Assembly: GCF_001761545.1 (NCBI RefSeq)
Contig: NZ_CP017326.1
Location: 434,001-498,000 of the forward strand
Source of the DNA: Weissella soli
GTDB lineage: Bacteria > Bacillota > Bacilli > Lactobacillales > Lactobacillaceae
Reading direction: 5' to 3'
DNA: 64,000 nucleotides
Below the pieces are notes generated by a model, which searched no databases, was not told where the DNA came from, and saw nothing but the letters and a program-made list of their open reading frames with translations. Every line of letters starts with the position of its first letter. The stretch's first letter is position 1. Made by a program: the position numbers and the translations under genes. Shown here piece by piece: positions 33,781 to 43,307 of the stretch.

Positions 33781-33813
33781 TGTAATACCACTGTTATTCA
33801 AAATTGGTATGAT
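33781..33813 (+). promoter_or_regulatory. WalR box and extended -10 promoter of the LysM-CAP gene
   Basis: TGTAAT-ACCAC-TGTTAT at 33781-33797 fits the WalR (YycF/VicR) consensus TGTWAH-N5-TGTWAH exactly. An extended -10 (TGG TATGAT, 33805-33813) follows at activator spacing. The 358-base gap before the gene otherwise holds a terminator, a leader of about 130 bases after the predicted start, and no recognisable gene. Confidence 0.65.
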
Positions 33814-33950
33814 TGCGTCATGGAATTTTGTCTGATATTTATCGACAAAACAAGTAGCTGGAAGTTGGTTAGCAAATGATGTTTTCAGAAGATATTTGGC
33901 ATCATCCTCAAGTACAGCGATTAACACTAAAAGGTCAGGTAAAGATACAT

Positions 33951-34700
33951 ATGAATGCAAAGAAAATGGTCGGTTTAGCAGTAGCAGCAGCGGGGGTTTC
34001 AGTCCCCTTCTTTGGAGGCCAAGCCTCAGCTGATGATTCATCATTCCGTGACAAGTCAGTCGATAACGCTAAGAACGTGAAGGCAGCCTCAAACAAGGTG
34101 CCTACATACACGATTCAAAGTGGTGACACGTTGAATTCAATTTCAGAAGCCACTGGCGTATCCGTGACAGACTTGCAAGCATATAATGACTTGTCATCTT
34201 CTGACTTGATTGTGTCAGGTTCAGAGTTGAAGTTGGCTGGATCAAAGACTACAACCACTAGCTCAGCTGCCGATGAAACAACTTCTGCTGCGGCGACAAG
34301 CGATTCAAGCACGGCGACGACCGCGACATCAACCACGACGACAGCAAGCACTAGTTCTTCTGTTCAAACTTCAGCCGATGCTACTTTGGCAGCCCTTAAC
34401 GCGATGCGTAAGGCAGCTGGGTTGAATGAATTGATCTGGGATAGTTCATTAGCAGCTACAGCGACATCACGAGCAGCTTTGACGGCAGCTTCAGGTGTAC
34501 CTAGTGACCACTGGAGCACTTCAGGTGAAGTGATCTCAATCGGGTTCGCTGCTGGTGCCACAGTCGTTTCAGCTTGGTACAACGAAACGAATATGACTTC
34601 ATCAACTGGTACGGGTCATCGTGACTGGGAAATGAATAGTAGCTACACCCATGTTGGGTTTGGCTACGTTAATGGCGTTATCGTTGGTGAGGCTTACTAA
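33951..34700 (+). CDS. Secreted LysM-CAP domain protein
   Basis: A 249-residue exported protein. The signal peptide is MNAKKMVGLAVAAAGVSVPF, probably cut after GGQASA. A LysM domain follows (YTIQSGDTLNSISEATGV, residues about 52-95), then a Ser/Thr-rich linker (about 98-142) and a C-terminal CAP/SCP-like domain (LAALNAMRKAAGL, DHWSTSGEVISIGF, GHRDWEM). It should bind peptidoglycan at the cell surface. The upstream WalR box suggests control with other wall-remodelling genes. The in-frame ATG at 33876 has no signal-peptide logic; 33951 is preferred. Confidence 0.9.
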   Translation: MNAKKMVGLAVAAAGVSVPFFGGQASADDSSFRDKSVDNAKNVKAASNKVPTYTIQSGDTLNSISEATGVSVTDLQAYNDLSSSDLIVSGSELKLAGSKTTTTSSAADETTSAAATSDSSTATTATSTTTTASTSSSVQTSADATLAALNAMRKAAGLNELIWDSSLAATATSRAALTAASGVPSDHWSTSGEVISIGFAAGATVVSAWYNETNMTSSTGTGHRDWEMNSSYTHVGFGYVNGVIVGEAY

Positions 34701-34713
34701 ACCAAAATAAATA

Positions 34714-34760
34714 AGGCTCAGCCGTTATCTCATCAAGAGAGGTATGTGCTGAGTCTTTTT
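34714..34760 (+). terminator. Terminator of the LysM-CAP gene
   Basis: AGGCTCAGC pairs with GCTGAGTCT (G-T allowed) around a 24-base loop, followed by T5. Confidence 0.75.
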
Positions 34761-34835
34761 ATGTGTTCGAGGGCGATTTGAAAAAGGATAACTCGGATCA
34801 TCTAATAGAACAGTTGAGAATTCAGGAGAGAAATC

Positions 34836-35837
34836 ATGATTATTAAACATGCCATTTTGCATATTTTGGATAAAGATCAAGGTCAATTGATCGCCTCACA
34901 AGCAGAAATGGATATTAACCAGAGTGGTATTCATGAATATTTTGAAAAAATTATTGAAAAATTCAATCAGGGTGATTTCAAAACAGGCCAATTACAGGGT
35001 GATGACTACTTGGCAGCGGTGCTTGATGATGGTAATGGGCTGACTTTTGCTGAGAAAACAACCCGTTTAGCTGAAAAGCTATATGACGTGATTCAAGCGC
35101 AAACTGAAATTCCAGCCGGTGATATGCTCACACTGGAATTTGCTGAGGGCCAGGCTGACTTTTTTGCTATGTTTAAAGTCAATTTTGCGCCACGCTATTC
35201 ACACATGGTTGATTATCAAGCAGACGCGATGGTTAATCAATTAGTGTTAAATCAAGCCATTTTGCCAGGAGCGGGTACAACACCCGAAGAAGGCATTATC
35301 GTCAATTTAATGACTGGTGCTTATCGCTTGATCGAGAAACAATATCGGGTTGACGGTCACCGGACAAACTATTTTTCAGAACGTTTTTTGGAGATGGTAC
35401 CTTTGACCAGTGTGAAAGGAAATCTGCAAGGGGTGAAGCAAGCCGTTAAACACATTGCGAATAAATTTGATATTCCAGAGTTCGAAGCTTTAGCGACAAC
35501 GCAAGCAACGATTTTTCAAAGCGTGTCAGAATTTAGTAAGATCGACACCGACGAAATCGCCGAAGCCGTCTTTAAGGATAATGTGACAGCGAAGGAAGCC
35601 TACCACGAATCTTTGCAAAACCGGGCGATTAATCATGAAATCAAGGTCGATAATTCAGAACGCTACCAAAAGAAATACAGCGTCCAAAAGTTCAAGTTGG
35701 CTTCAGGAATTGAGATTTCTATCCCCATGGCTGCCTATCAAGACCGTGATCAAGTGGAATTTGCGAATCATCCTGATGGCAAGCTGACGTTGATGATTAA
35801 AAATATCGATGGGATTGACAGTAAATTCAACGCTTAG
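34836..35837 (+). CDS. Nucleoid-associated protein, NdpA/YejK family
   Basis: A 333-residue protein beginning MIIKHAILHILDKDQGQ, with YFSERFLEMVP and the C-terminal VDNSERYQKKYSVQKFKLASGIEISIP segment, all typical of the NdpA (PF04245) family. These proteins bind the nucleoid; the precise role is unclear. Its last 11 bases overlap the 3' end of the RNase H-like gene on the other strand. Confidence 0.85.
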   Translation: MIIKHAILHILDKDQGQLIASQAEMDINQSGIHEYFEKIIEKFNQGDFKTGQLQGDDYLAAVLDDGNGLTFAEKTTRLAEKLYDVIQAQTEIPAGDMLTLEFAEGQADFFAMFKVNFAPRYSHMVDYQADAMVNQLVLNQAILPGAGTTPEEGIIVNLMTGAYRLIEKQYRVDGHRTNYFSERFLEMVPLTSVKGNLQGVKQAVKHIANKFDIPEFEALATTQATIFQSVSEFSKIDTDEIAEAVFKDNVTAKEAYHESLQNRAINHEIKVDNSERYQKKYSVQKFKLASGIEISIPMAAYQDRDQVEFANHPDGKLTLMIKNIDGIDSKFNA

Positions 35838-36219
35838 GTAATGCTTGCAGCGCGAGGCGGTGGGCGCCCTGGTTTGATTTTTCAGGAACCCATTGGGTGA
35901 TGATTAATTTAAACGGGGCGGTCACGGTGGTGAGTTGTGCTAGTAAGGTGGCATAATGGCCAGTATAATCCTTGCCAAGACTATCTGAAACGAGTCGGGA
36001 ATCGGTGTAAAAAAAGATGGTGTCATCAAAGGCTGCATGCTCATGCAGAAATTCGAATCCCCGGATGGCTGCCAAAAATTCAGCTTCATGGTTGGTCAGA
36101 TGGTCACCAAGAAAGACTGAGAATTGGTGCTGTTGCCCGTCGAGAACTGCGACCACACCAGCTGCACTGGCGCCCGTTTCATAGCGCGTGGCAGCATCAG
36201 TGAATAATTTGATTAACAT
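35827..36219 (-). CDS. RNase HI-family protein
   Basis: A 130-residue RNase H fold protein: KLFTDAATR (first Asp), LTNHEAEFLAAIRG (Glu) and FFYTDSRLVSDSL (second Asp). In the last motif, GAHRLALQAL, a His stands where catalytic RNases have Asp (ADxLA), so activity may be altered. It resembles YpdQ/YpeP-type proteins. The ATG at 36219 has GGAG upstream on the minus strand. It is convergent with the nucleoid protein gene and divergent from ebsA. Confidence 0.85.
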   Translation of the reverse strand: MLIKLFTDAATRYETGASAAGVVAVLDGQQHQFSVFLGDHLTNHEAEFLAAIRGFEFLHEHAAFDDTIFFYTDSRLVSDSLGKDYTGHYATLLAQLTTVTAPFKLIITQWVPEKSNQGAHRLALQALPKR

Positions 36220-36289
36220 AGACTTGGCTCCAATCTGGTATACTTTTAAATTAAGAGTAGCATAATGCATTAAAAAAGGAGACACTAAC

Positions 36290-36670
36290 ATGAAAGGCTT
36301 TTATCAACCAGCTGGCGTCGTGGGACTTGTCGGATGGGCGTGGATCTTAATGATTGCCCTTTTTTCATTAATTATGCAGTTGGAAGTGACCCACTTTAAT
36401 GTTTGGACGGGGGGGTCATTGATTGTTTTTTTGGTGGTTGCAGGATTTGCGATTTTCCGGCGCCGCGTTGAAATCGATGACGCAGGGTTTGCCCATTTTA
36501 CGCAACTTTTCAGTCCCCAACGTTTGTCAGTGCGTATCACTGGCTTACATCAGGTTCAATTCACGAAAAATGCCATTCTCTTCCAATACAATGGTGATCA
36601 TTATTACTTTAAACTATCAAAGGCAATTTATGCCGAATTGAAACAACGAATTGAGGACACAAACGCGTGA
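36290..36670 (+). CDS. EbsA-family membrane protein
   Basis: A 126-residue protein with two N-terminal membrane helices (about 9-30 and 38-56) and a cytoplasmic PH-like tail (VEIDDAGFAHFTQLFSPQRLSV). Its length, topology and place before rluD match the EbsA proteins of LAB, described as pore-forming or sex-pheromone related in enterococci; its role is not known. It overlaps rluD by four bases (GTGA). Confidence 0.7.
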   Translation: MKGFYQPAGVVGLVGWAWILMIALFSLIMQLEVTHFNVWTGGSLIVFLVVAGFAIFRRRVEIDDAGFAHFTQLFSPQRLSVRITGLHQVQFTKNAILFQYNGDHYYFKLSKAIYAELKQRIEDTNA

Positions 36671-37578
36671 TTGAAACATTTATAGTAACAGAAAATACCG
36701 GACGCTTGGATAAGGTCATCGCCGATGCCTTACCAGACTATTCACGTTCACAAGTGAAGGACTGGATTGACCATGAATTGGTTACGGTCAATGGCATGGT
36801 GAAAAAAGCCAAGTACCAAGCAAAGACTGGCGAAGAAATTGTTGTGACGATTCCGGCACCGGTTGAAGTAGATATTCAGCCAGAAGATATTCCTTTGGAT
36901 ATCGTCTATGAAGATGCGGATTTATTAGTGGTCAACAAGCCTCAGGGGATGGTTGTCCATCCCGCCGCGGGCCATGAAAGTGGGACGTTAGTGAATGCTT
37001 TGATGTTCCATACGCCACTATCAACCATTAATGGTGAATTCCGGCCGGGCATCGTGCACCGGATTGACAAGGATACGTCTGGTCTACTGATGGTCGCCAA
37101 AAATGATAAAGCCCATGAAGCTTTGTCGGCACAACTGAAAGAAAAAAAGAATTTGCGGCTTTACTATGCCTTAGTGCATGGTGAATTCAAGGAAAATGAA
37201 GGCACGATCAAAGCACCCATTGGCCGTTCGAATGCTGACCGCAAGAAACAAGCTGTGATCAAGGGTGGGCGTGATGCAGTGACCCATTTCAAGGTTATGA
37301 AGCGTTATGTGGGGTATACCTTATTGGAAGTCCGATTGGAGACTGGCCGGACACACCAAATTCGGGTGCACATGGCCTACATTGGCCATCCGGTTGCTGG
37401 AGATCCATTATACGGTCCTAAGAAATCCGTATCGGCAACTGGTCAATATTTGCATGCGGCTACGCTTGGGCTAACTCAGCCAACGACTGGCGAAGACTTG
37501 ACTTTTGAAGCACCATTGCCAGCCAACTTTGAAAAGTTCTTGTCAGAATTAGAGCCCTACGCAGAGATTGAAAAGTAA
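36667..37578 (+). CDS. rluD: RluD-type pseudouridine synthase
   Basis: A 303-residue enzyme with an N-terminal S4 RNA-binding domain (GRLDKVIADALPDYSRSQVKDWI) and a catalytic domain with HRIDKDTSGLLMVAKN, where the Asp is the nucleophile. LETGRTHQIRVHMAYIGHPVAGDPLYG is the family C-terminal motif. It modifies uridines in the 23S rRNA helix 69 region by analogy. The start is GTG at 36667 inside the ebsA stop. Confidence 0.93.
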   Translation: MIETFIVTENTGRLDKVIADALPDYSRSQVKDWIDHELVTVNGMVKKAKYQAKTGEEIVVTIPAPVEVDIQPEDIPLDIVYEDADLLVVNKPQGMVVHPAAGHESGTLVNALMFHTPLSTINGEFRPGIVHRIDKDTSGLLMVAKNDKAHEALSAQLKEKKNLRLYYALVHGEFKENEGTIKAPIGRSNADRKKQAVIKGGRDAVTHFKVMKRYVGYTLLEVRLETGRTHQIRVHMAYIGHPVAGDPLYGPKKSVSATGQYLHAATLGLTQPTTGEDLTFEAPLPANFEKFLSELEPYAEIEK

Positions 37579-37691
37579 GCAACCTCCCGGAGTGATCCTG
37601 GTTGTTTAACGCCAGTTGCAGCGCATTTTTTACGGCGTCGTGGGCGATGAACGTGCCACCATGGCGGTAGTTTGCCAAGATCGGTGCGTAG

Positions 37692-38379
<688 letters not shown>

Positions 38380-38441
38380 TTATTGGCTGATTAATCAACG
38401 ACTAATCGAGAGAATTTAGTGTGCTGCTTCCAGCACTGATG

Positions 38442-38463
38442 AAAGGAGTGGTGGTTCGCCACT
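38442..38463 (+). promoter_or_regulatory. Shine-Dalgarno site separated from carA start by a hairpin
   Basis: The only strong ribosome site, AAAGGAG at 38442-38448, is 22 bases from the ATG. AGTGG (38447-38451) and CCACT (38459-38463) form a hairpin in between; if folded, the free AAAGG lies seven bases from the ATG. A second stem GTGCTG/CAGCAC lies just upstream. Confidence 0.5.
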
Positions 38464-38470
38464 GAACATC

Positions 38471-39550
38471 ATGACAAAACGATTTTTAATTTTACAAGAT
38501 GGTTCGGTGTTTGCAGGGGAAGCCTTTGGAGCGCCTGCCACAACTTTTGGGGAGCTGGTCTTCCATACTGCGATGACTGGTTACCAAGAAGTGATTACCA
38601 ATCCCATTTATCATAATCAAATGGTCATGTTTACCACACCAACGATTGGTGCGGTGGGGGTGAACCACATGGCTGATGAGGCCATTGTGCCAACGATTAA
38701 AGGGGTGATTGTCCGTGAAATTGCGGACATTTCAACGAATCGTTTACAACAAATGAGCTTGGATTCTTATCTACAAAGGCATAATATTCCAGGTTTGGCA
38801 CGCATTGATACGCGGCAATTGGCACGCCATCTCCGTCAAACCGGCACGCAAAAAGCTAGTATTGTCGATGTGCCAGATGACCATGCCTTTGACCAATTAC
38901 GGGCAATGGTGCTCACGACCCGGCAAGTGGCCCAAGTTTCAACCCCTAAGGCCTATGCTAACCCTGGTCGTGATGCGAACGTGGTGGTGATTGATTTTGG
39001 ACTAAAAAATGGTATTTTGCGTCAATTAGGTGATTATGATGCCAATGTCACGGTTCTACCTTATGATGCCACGATGGAACAGATTACTAATTTGGATCCA
39101 GACGGGATTGTCTTGTCATCTGGTCCAGGTGATCCGCGCCAAATGAACCCTGATTTGATTAAAATGATCCGTGTTTTCCAAGCTGAAGTGCCATTATTTG
39201 GCATTGGGTTGGGGCATCAATTATTTGCCTTAGCCAATGGAGCGACCTTGGAACAGCTGCCAGTAGAACATCATGGGATGAATCATCCGATCCGCGAAAA
39301 AATTACGGGTCATTTGTTGTTTGCTAATCAAGGCGCCGGTTACGTGGTCGATCCAGCCAGTTTGACAGATACCTCGCTGATGGTCACGCACGTTGACTTG
39401 ATGGATCAATCAATCCAAGGATTACGCCACCGTGATTACCCAGCGTTTAGTGTGCAATTCTTCCCAGATGCGGCACCTGGTCCATACGAGGCAACCAGTA
39501 TTTTTATGGAATTCATGGAATTAGTGAACATGCGTAAGGAGGCCCGTTAA
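38471..39550 (+). CDS. CarA-like protein with dead glutaminase triad
   Basis: A 359-residue homologue of carbamoyl-phosphate synthase small chain. The N-terminal domain is normal (LILQDGSVFAGEAFGAP, GELVFHTAMTGYQEV, NPGRDANVVVIDFGLKNGILR). In the glutaminase domain the nucleophile motif GICLGHQ reads GIGLGHQ (Cys to Gly246), and VQYHPEASPGP reads VQFFPDAAPGP (His to Phe331, Glu to Asp333). All three triad residues are therefore lost while the frame stays open. It cannot release ammonia from glutamine by the known mechanism. It overlaps nothing and is one base from the CarB-like gene. Confidence 0.92.
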   Translation: MTKRFLILQDGSVFAGEAFGAPATTFGELVFHTAMTGYQEVITNPIYHNQMVMFTTPTIGAVGVNHMADEAIVPTIKGVIVREIADISTNRLQQMSLDSYLQRHNIPGLARIDTRQLARHLRQTGTQKASIVDVPDDHAFDQLRAMVLTTRQVAQVSTPKAYANPGRDANVVVIDFGLKNGILRQLGDYDANVTVLPYDATMEQITNLDPDGIVLSSGPGDPRQMNPDLIKMIRVFQAEVPLFGIGLGHQLFALANGATLEQLPVEHHGMNHPIREKITGHLLFANQGAGYVVDPASLTDTSLMVTHVDLMDQSIQGLRHRDYPAFSVQFFPDAAPGPYEATSIFMEFMELVNMRKEAR

Positions 39551-39551
39551 A

Positions 39552-42023
39552 ATGAGCGAAAAAATATTAATCATTGGCGGGTCTGCCAATGATTTTGGGC
39601 GTGAAACTGAGAGTGATTTAGCCAGTTATCAGATGATTTCAATGTTGCGTAAACGCGGCCATGAGATCATTTTGGTCGATGATAATCCATACAGTTTCAC
39701 CTTCGAACGCGATGATATCCAAGCCATTACCGCCACGTTAGATGCACCGACATTGGTCACCATCATCACTGAACATGAGATTACCGCAATCGTCGCATCC
39801 CTGGGTGGCTTAACGGCGATTCGCTTAAGTGCTGAAATCCAAGAATTAATGCAAGCAGACGCCCCTGAGATTTTAGGGTTGTCTTTGGCGGTGATGCAAG
39901 CTACCCAAAATTCAAAGGCCTTGCAAGAACATCTCGCAACCATCAACGAGCCCGTTGTGAAAACGCGGTTAGCTAATACAGTGGCTGAAGCCTTTGATGC
40001 GGCGCGTGAGTTTGGGTTCCCGGTTGTGATTCGGCCGGTTGCACCAATGGGTGAAACTTTGCGAATGCAAATTGATGATGCTGAATCACTGGAAGATGGT
40101 ATTGAAACAGCGTTACACCGTTCATTAACCCATCAAGCAAATATTGATCAGAGTATTGCTGGTTATCGGGAAGTGGCCGTCGTCGCGATGCGTGATCGCC
40201 AAGATAATATGCTGATGATTGGTGGTGTTGAGGATCTGGATCCAGTCGGTATCCATTCGGCCGATTCGATCTCGATTACCCCGTTGCAGACTTTATCTGA
40301 TCCGGCGATGCAAATCTTACGCCAGTCAACTTTCCGCATTTTACGTGGTTTTAATATTCGTGGGTTGACTGAAGTCCGATTCGCAGTGGAACCAAATACG
40401 CAAGAGTACGTCGTCACCCGGGTGACGCCCTACTTTGACCGCACTTCAAGTTTGTTGATGGTCGCGACTGGCTATCCAGTTATTCCAGTTTTGACGGGAT
40501 TGCTGTTAGGTGAGACTTTGGATAAAGTGAAGATTCCATCGGTTTATGCTGAAAACACCGCCATGTTGGAGCCAACAATGGACCATATCGTGGTACGCTT
40601 CCCAGTGTTTAGTTTTGGGGAATTAGAGGCTGATTGGATTGTGACTGATCATCGCTTGGGCACCGTACAAAAGTCGGTCGGCGCGACAATCGGGGTTGGT
40701 CGCAGTCTAGAAGAGGCTTTGGAGAAAGCGATTCGGGCGGCGCACTTTAATAATCGTTCGTTTTCACCGACTGTCATGAATTCCTTATCAGAAGATGATT
40801 TGATTGAACAAATTATTCATCCGCGGGACAACCGTATCTTAGTTTTGATCGAGGCCTTACGTCGCGGTTATATGGTTGATGAACTAGCTGAGCTTACTAA
40901 AATTGATGCGTTCTACTTTTATAAGTTGCGCCGCATTATGGAACTAGAGCGTGATGTAAGTACGGCACCTTGGGATTTGGATACTTTAAAGGATGCCAAA
41001 TACTATGGGTTAAGTGACGGTTTGATTGCTAAACTGTGGGATGACGAATATGAAAACATTCGGCGTTATCGTTGGGATAATAATGTGTTACCGACCTATA
41101 AAGCGTTTGAACCATCAGCTGGTGAATTTGAAGAATCTGTTTCTCAGTATTATTCGACTTTTGAATCGGAAAATGAAAGTGAACAGCTTAGCGATAAATC
41201 GGCCTTGGTGATCGGTACCGGTGCGTTCCGACTAGGCGATGGGGCGGCGGCCTCATTTGCCATGGCGTCAGTGGCCTCTGAATTACGGCGTCTTAATGTG
41301 CCCACGATTGTGATGAATAACAATCCGCACGATTTGTTGTTTATCCCACAGATCGCCGACAAGCACTACTTTGAACCATTGGAGATTTCCGATGTGATGA
41401 ATGTGATTGAGATTGAGCGCCCATACCATATCTTTGTGCCAGGTAATCGTATCAAGTTGATTACTAGCCTGCGTCAACTTGGGTTACGTGTCCATGTGAT
41501 CCCTAAGTCCAAATATCTACCCGCAAGCGTCGAGTACGATGAAACGCAAACCATTATTAATTACTTCTTTAATGGGGAACGGCTCTATGTGTTGGCCGTG
41601 ACACAGCATGATAATGAAGGCATTCAGATTGATCATAACGTGTTAACTGAGTCATTAGTTGATAGCTTGCCAACACCTGAGTTGGCAGTGCTGTCACCTG
41701 GCCTTTATCAATTAGTCACGGATCACTTGCCGATTACTGAAGCAGTGACGGCAGACGATATTCGACCAATGCCTTTTACCCATGTGGCGTTTTTGTCGAA
41801 GGTCACGGGAATCAATTGGTTACGGATGGTCGTGCGCTACATGCTGCATGCCCAAACGTCGGCTGACGAACACATTTTGACCCACTGGGATGAACAGGAT
41901 TGGTTGATGGATACTGCACGGTTACGTTATGTTGACCCGGATTACGCTGAGCATCTGAACATCAAGGATGTCGTCGATAATGGTCGGTTTGCAATGGGGG
42001 CAACGCTTAAAAAGCTAGGTTAA
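39552..42023 (+). CDS. Truncated, degenerate CarB-like protein
   Basis: An 823-residue relative of carbamoyl-phosphate synthase large chain, about 240 residues short. The first half is recognisable (VASLGGLTAIRLSAE, FPVVIRPV, DSISITPLQTLSD, then the oligomerisation domain IDAFYFYKLRRIMELERD). The glycine loop is gone (PMGETLRMQ), and metal ligands are replaced (Gln to Arg276, Glu to Arg290, Asn to Thr292). In the second half the pre-ATP-grasp domain is kept, but the ATP-grasp domain shrinks to a remnant ending THVAFLSKVTGINWLRMVVRYML, and the C-terminal MGS allosteric domain is missing. It is probably not an active synthase; its role, if any, is unknown. Confidence 0.9.
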   Translation: MSEKILIIGGSANDFGRETESDLASYQMISMLRKRGHEIILVDDNPYSFTFERDDIQAITATLDAPTLVTIITEHEITAIVASLGGLTAIRLSAEIQELMQADAPEILGLSLAVMQATQNSKALQEHLATINEPVVKTRLANTVAEAFDAAREFGFPVVIRPVAPMGETLRMQIDDAESLEDGIETALHRSLTHQANIDQSIAGYREVAVVAMRDRQDNMLMIGGVEDLDPVGIHSADSISITPLQTLSDPAMQILRQSTFRILRGFNIRGLTEVRFAVEPNTQEYVVTRVTPYFDRTSSLLMVATGYPVIPVLTGLLLGETLDKVKIPSVYAENTAMLEPTMDHIVVRFPVFSFGELEADWIVTDHRLGTVQKSVGATIGVGRSLEEALEKAIRAAHFNNRSFSPTVMNSLSEDDLIEQIIHPRDNRILVLIEALRRGYMVDELAELTKIDAFYFYKLRRIMELERDVSTAPWDLDTLKDAKYYGLSDGLIAKLWDDEYENIRRYRWDNNVLPTYKAFEPSAGEFEESVSQYYSTFESENESEQLSDKSALVIGTGAFRLGDGAAASFAMASVASELRRLNVPTIVMNNNPHDLLFIPQIADKHYFEPLEISDVMNVIEIERPYHIFVPGNRIKLITSLRQLGLRVHVIPKSKYLPASVEYDETQTIINYFFNGERLYVLAVTQHDNEGIQIDHNVLTESLVDSLPTPELAVLSPGLYQLVTDHLPITEAVTADDIRPMPFTHVAFLSKVTGINWLRMVVRYMLHAQTSADEHILTHWDEQDWLMDTARLRYVDPDYAEHLNIKDVVDNGRFAMGATLKKLG

Positions 42024-42145
42024 CGTGAAGCCCTGGTGCGTGCGATTTATAAAAATATGTGAAAGCTTTAATGTATTGGTCGATATTCACTGAAATTACT
42101 GATACAATAGACTTTGCTGAAAAATAGAAATGAGGTTTTTCCAAT

Positions 42146-43081
42146 ATGTGGAAGAAAGTACTAGGCTTTGTGGTAATCATTGCCGCTGCCGTCGGACTAG
42201 TCGTTTATGGAATGGGCGGTAACACAAAAAATGTTGCTGTCAGTGATTCTGGCTCAGTCTCTGAGGCAAGCTACTACAAAGAATTGAAGAAAACACCGGC
42301 CGGACAACAAGTTTTAGCCAATATGATTATCGAAAAGGTTTTGGCTAAGAAGTTTGGGGATGATGTCTCACAAAAGTCAATTGACAAGCAATATAACAAA
42401 GTCAAAAAGCAATATGGTAGTTCATTTGCAACCACTTTGACATCAAATGGGATGACGGAAGCTACTTTCCGTGACAGTTTGTATTTGCAGGCTTTGGAAG
42501 AAGCAGCGATGAAGGGAACGACGAAGTTCACGAACGCCGCTTTGAAGAAGGAATACAAAAATTACCATGCTAAGGTAAATATCTCAATCATTACAACTGA
42601 TTCAGAGAGCGCTGCCAAGGATGTTATTGCTTCTTTGAAGAAGGGTAAGGACTTTGCTACCTTGGCTAAGAGTAAGTCTACTGACACGACTACTAAGTCA
42701 GCTGGTGGTAAGATGTCAGCCTTTGACTCAACGTCAACTACGGTGGATTCAACCGTGCAAAAGGCGGCCTTTAAGTTGAAGAAGGGTGAGTACACAACGA
42801 CCCCTGTCAAGGTCACTTCATCATCAACTGGCACAACGACTTACTACGTAATCAAGATGAACTCACTTGATAAGAAGAAGTCATTTGCAGCGATGAAGGA
42901 GAAGTTGAAGAACATTATTGTGACTGATAAGATGAGCGACACGACAACTGTTCAAGCCATGGTTGGTGATCAATTAAACAAGGCCAAGGTGACAATTAAG
43001 GACAGCGATCTGAAGTCAATCTTGTCAACGTACTATGAAGCAGCTGAAAGTGCTAAGTCATCTTCATCATCAAGTAAGTAA
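42146..43081 (+). CDS. PrsA-like foldase (parvulin-type peptidyl-prolyl isomerase)
   Basis: A 311-residue exported protein with an N-terminal helix (VLGFVVIIAAAVGLVVYGMGG) and a chaperone-like helical region. A parvulin domain lies around residues 140-240 (VNISIITTDSESAAKDVIASLKKG, FATLAKSKSTD, VQKAAFKLKKGEY). The tail is Ser-rich. Unlike Bacillus PrsA, there is no lipobox Cys, so it is probably held by the uncleaved helix. It helps fold secreted proteins outside the membrane. TACAAT at 42103-42108 is a likely -10. Confidence 0.88.
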   Translation: MWKKVLGFVVIIAAAVGLVVYGMGGNTKNVAVSDSGSVSEASYYKELKKTPAGQQVLANMIIEKVLAKKFGDDVSQKSIDKQYNKVKKQYGSSFATTLTSNGMTEATFRDSLYLQALEEAAMKGTTKFTNAALKKEYKNYHAKVNISIITTDSESAAKDVIASLKKGKDFATLAKSKSTDTTTKSAGGKMSAFDSTSTTVDSTVQKAAFKLKKGEYTTTPVKVTSSSTGTTTYYVIKMNSLDKKKSFAAMKEKLKNIIVTDKMSDTTTVQAMVGDQLNKAKVTIKDSDLKSILSTYYEAAESAKSSSSSSK

Positions 43082-43120
43082 TCGATTAGGAAGATTCTTC
43101 AACAAATGTTACTGAGTTAT

Positions 43121-43180
43121 AAAGTACTGAAAAGCACCTTACAAAGTTTTTGTAAGGTGCTTTTCAGTACTTTATTTTTT
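43121..43180 (+). terminator. Terminator with a perfect 25-bp stem
   Basis: Bases 43121-43145 pair without mismatch with 43149-43173 around a 3-base loop (GTT), followed by TATTTTTT. The stem is much longer than usual for a terminator. Confidence 0.93.
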
Positions 43181-43307
43181 CAACTTATAGATTGAAATTA
43201 AGAGAAATGACGATTTCGTTAATAAATTTTATTAAGTTATTACGAGGCCGTGTGTCTAATTATGGGTACTGATTTGATATAACGTGAGAACACATAAACC
43301 TTGTGTT

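Noticed and set aside
38400-38425. PyrR-binding loop before the carA-like gene
   Set aside because: The loop CGAGAG does not fit the CNGNGA hexaloop, unlike the clear one before pyrR.
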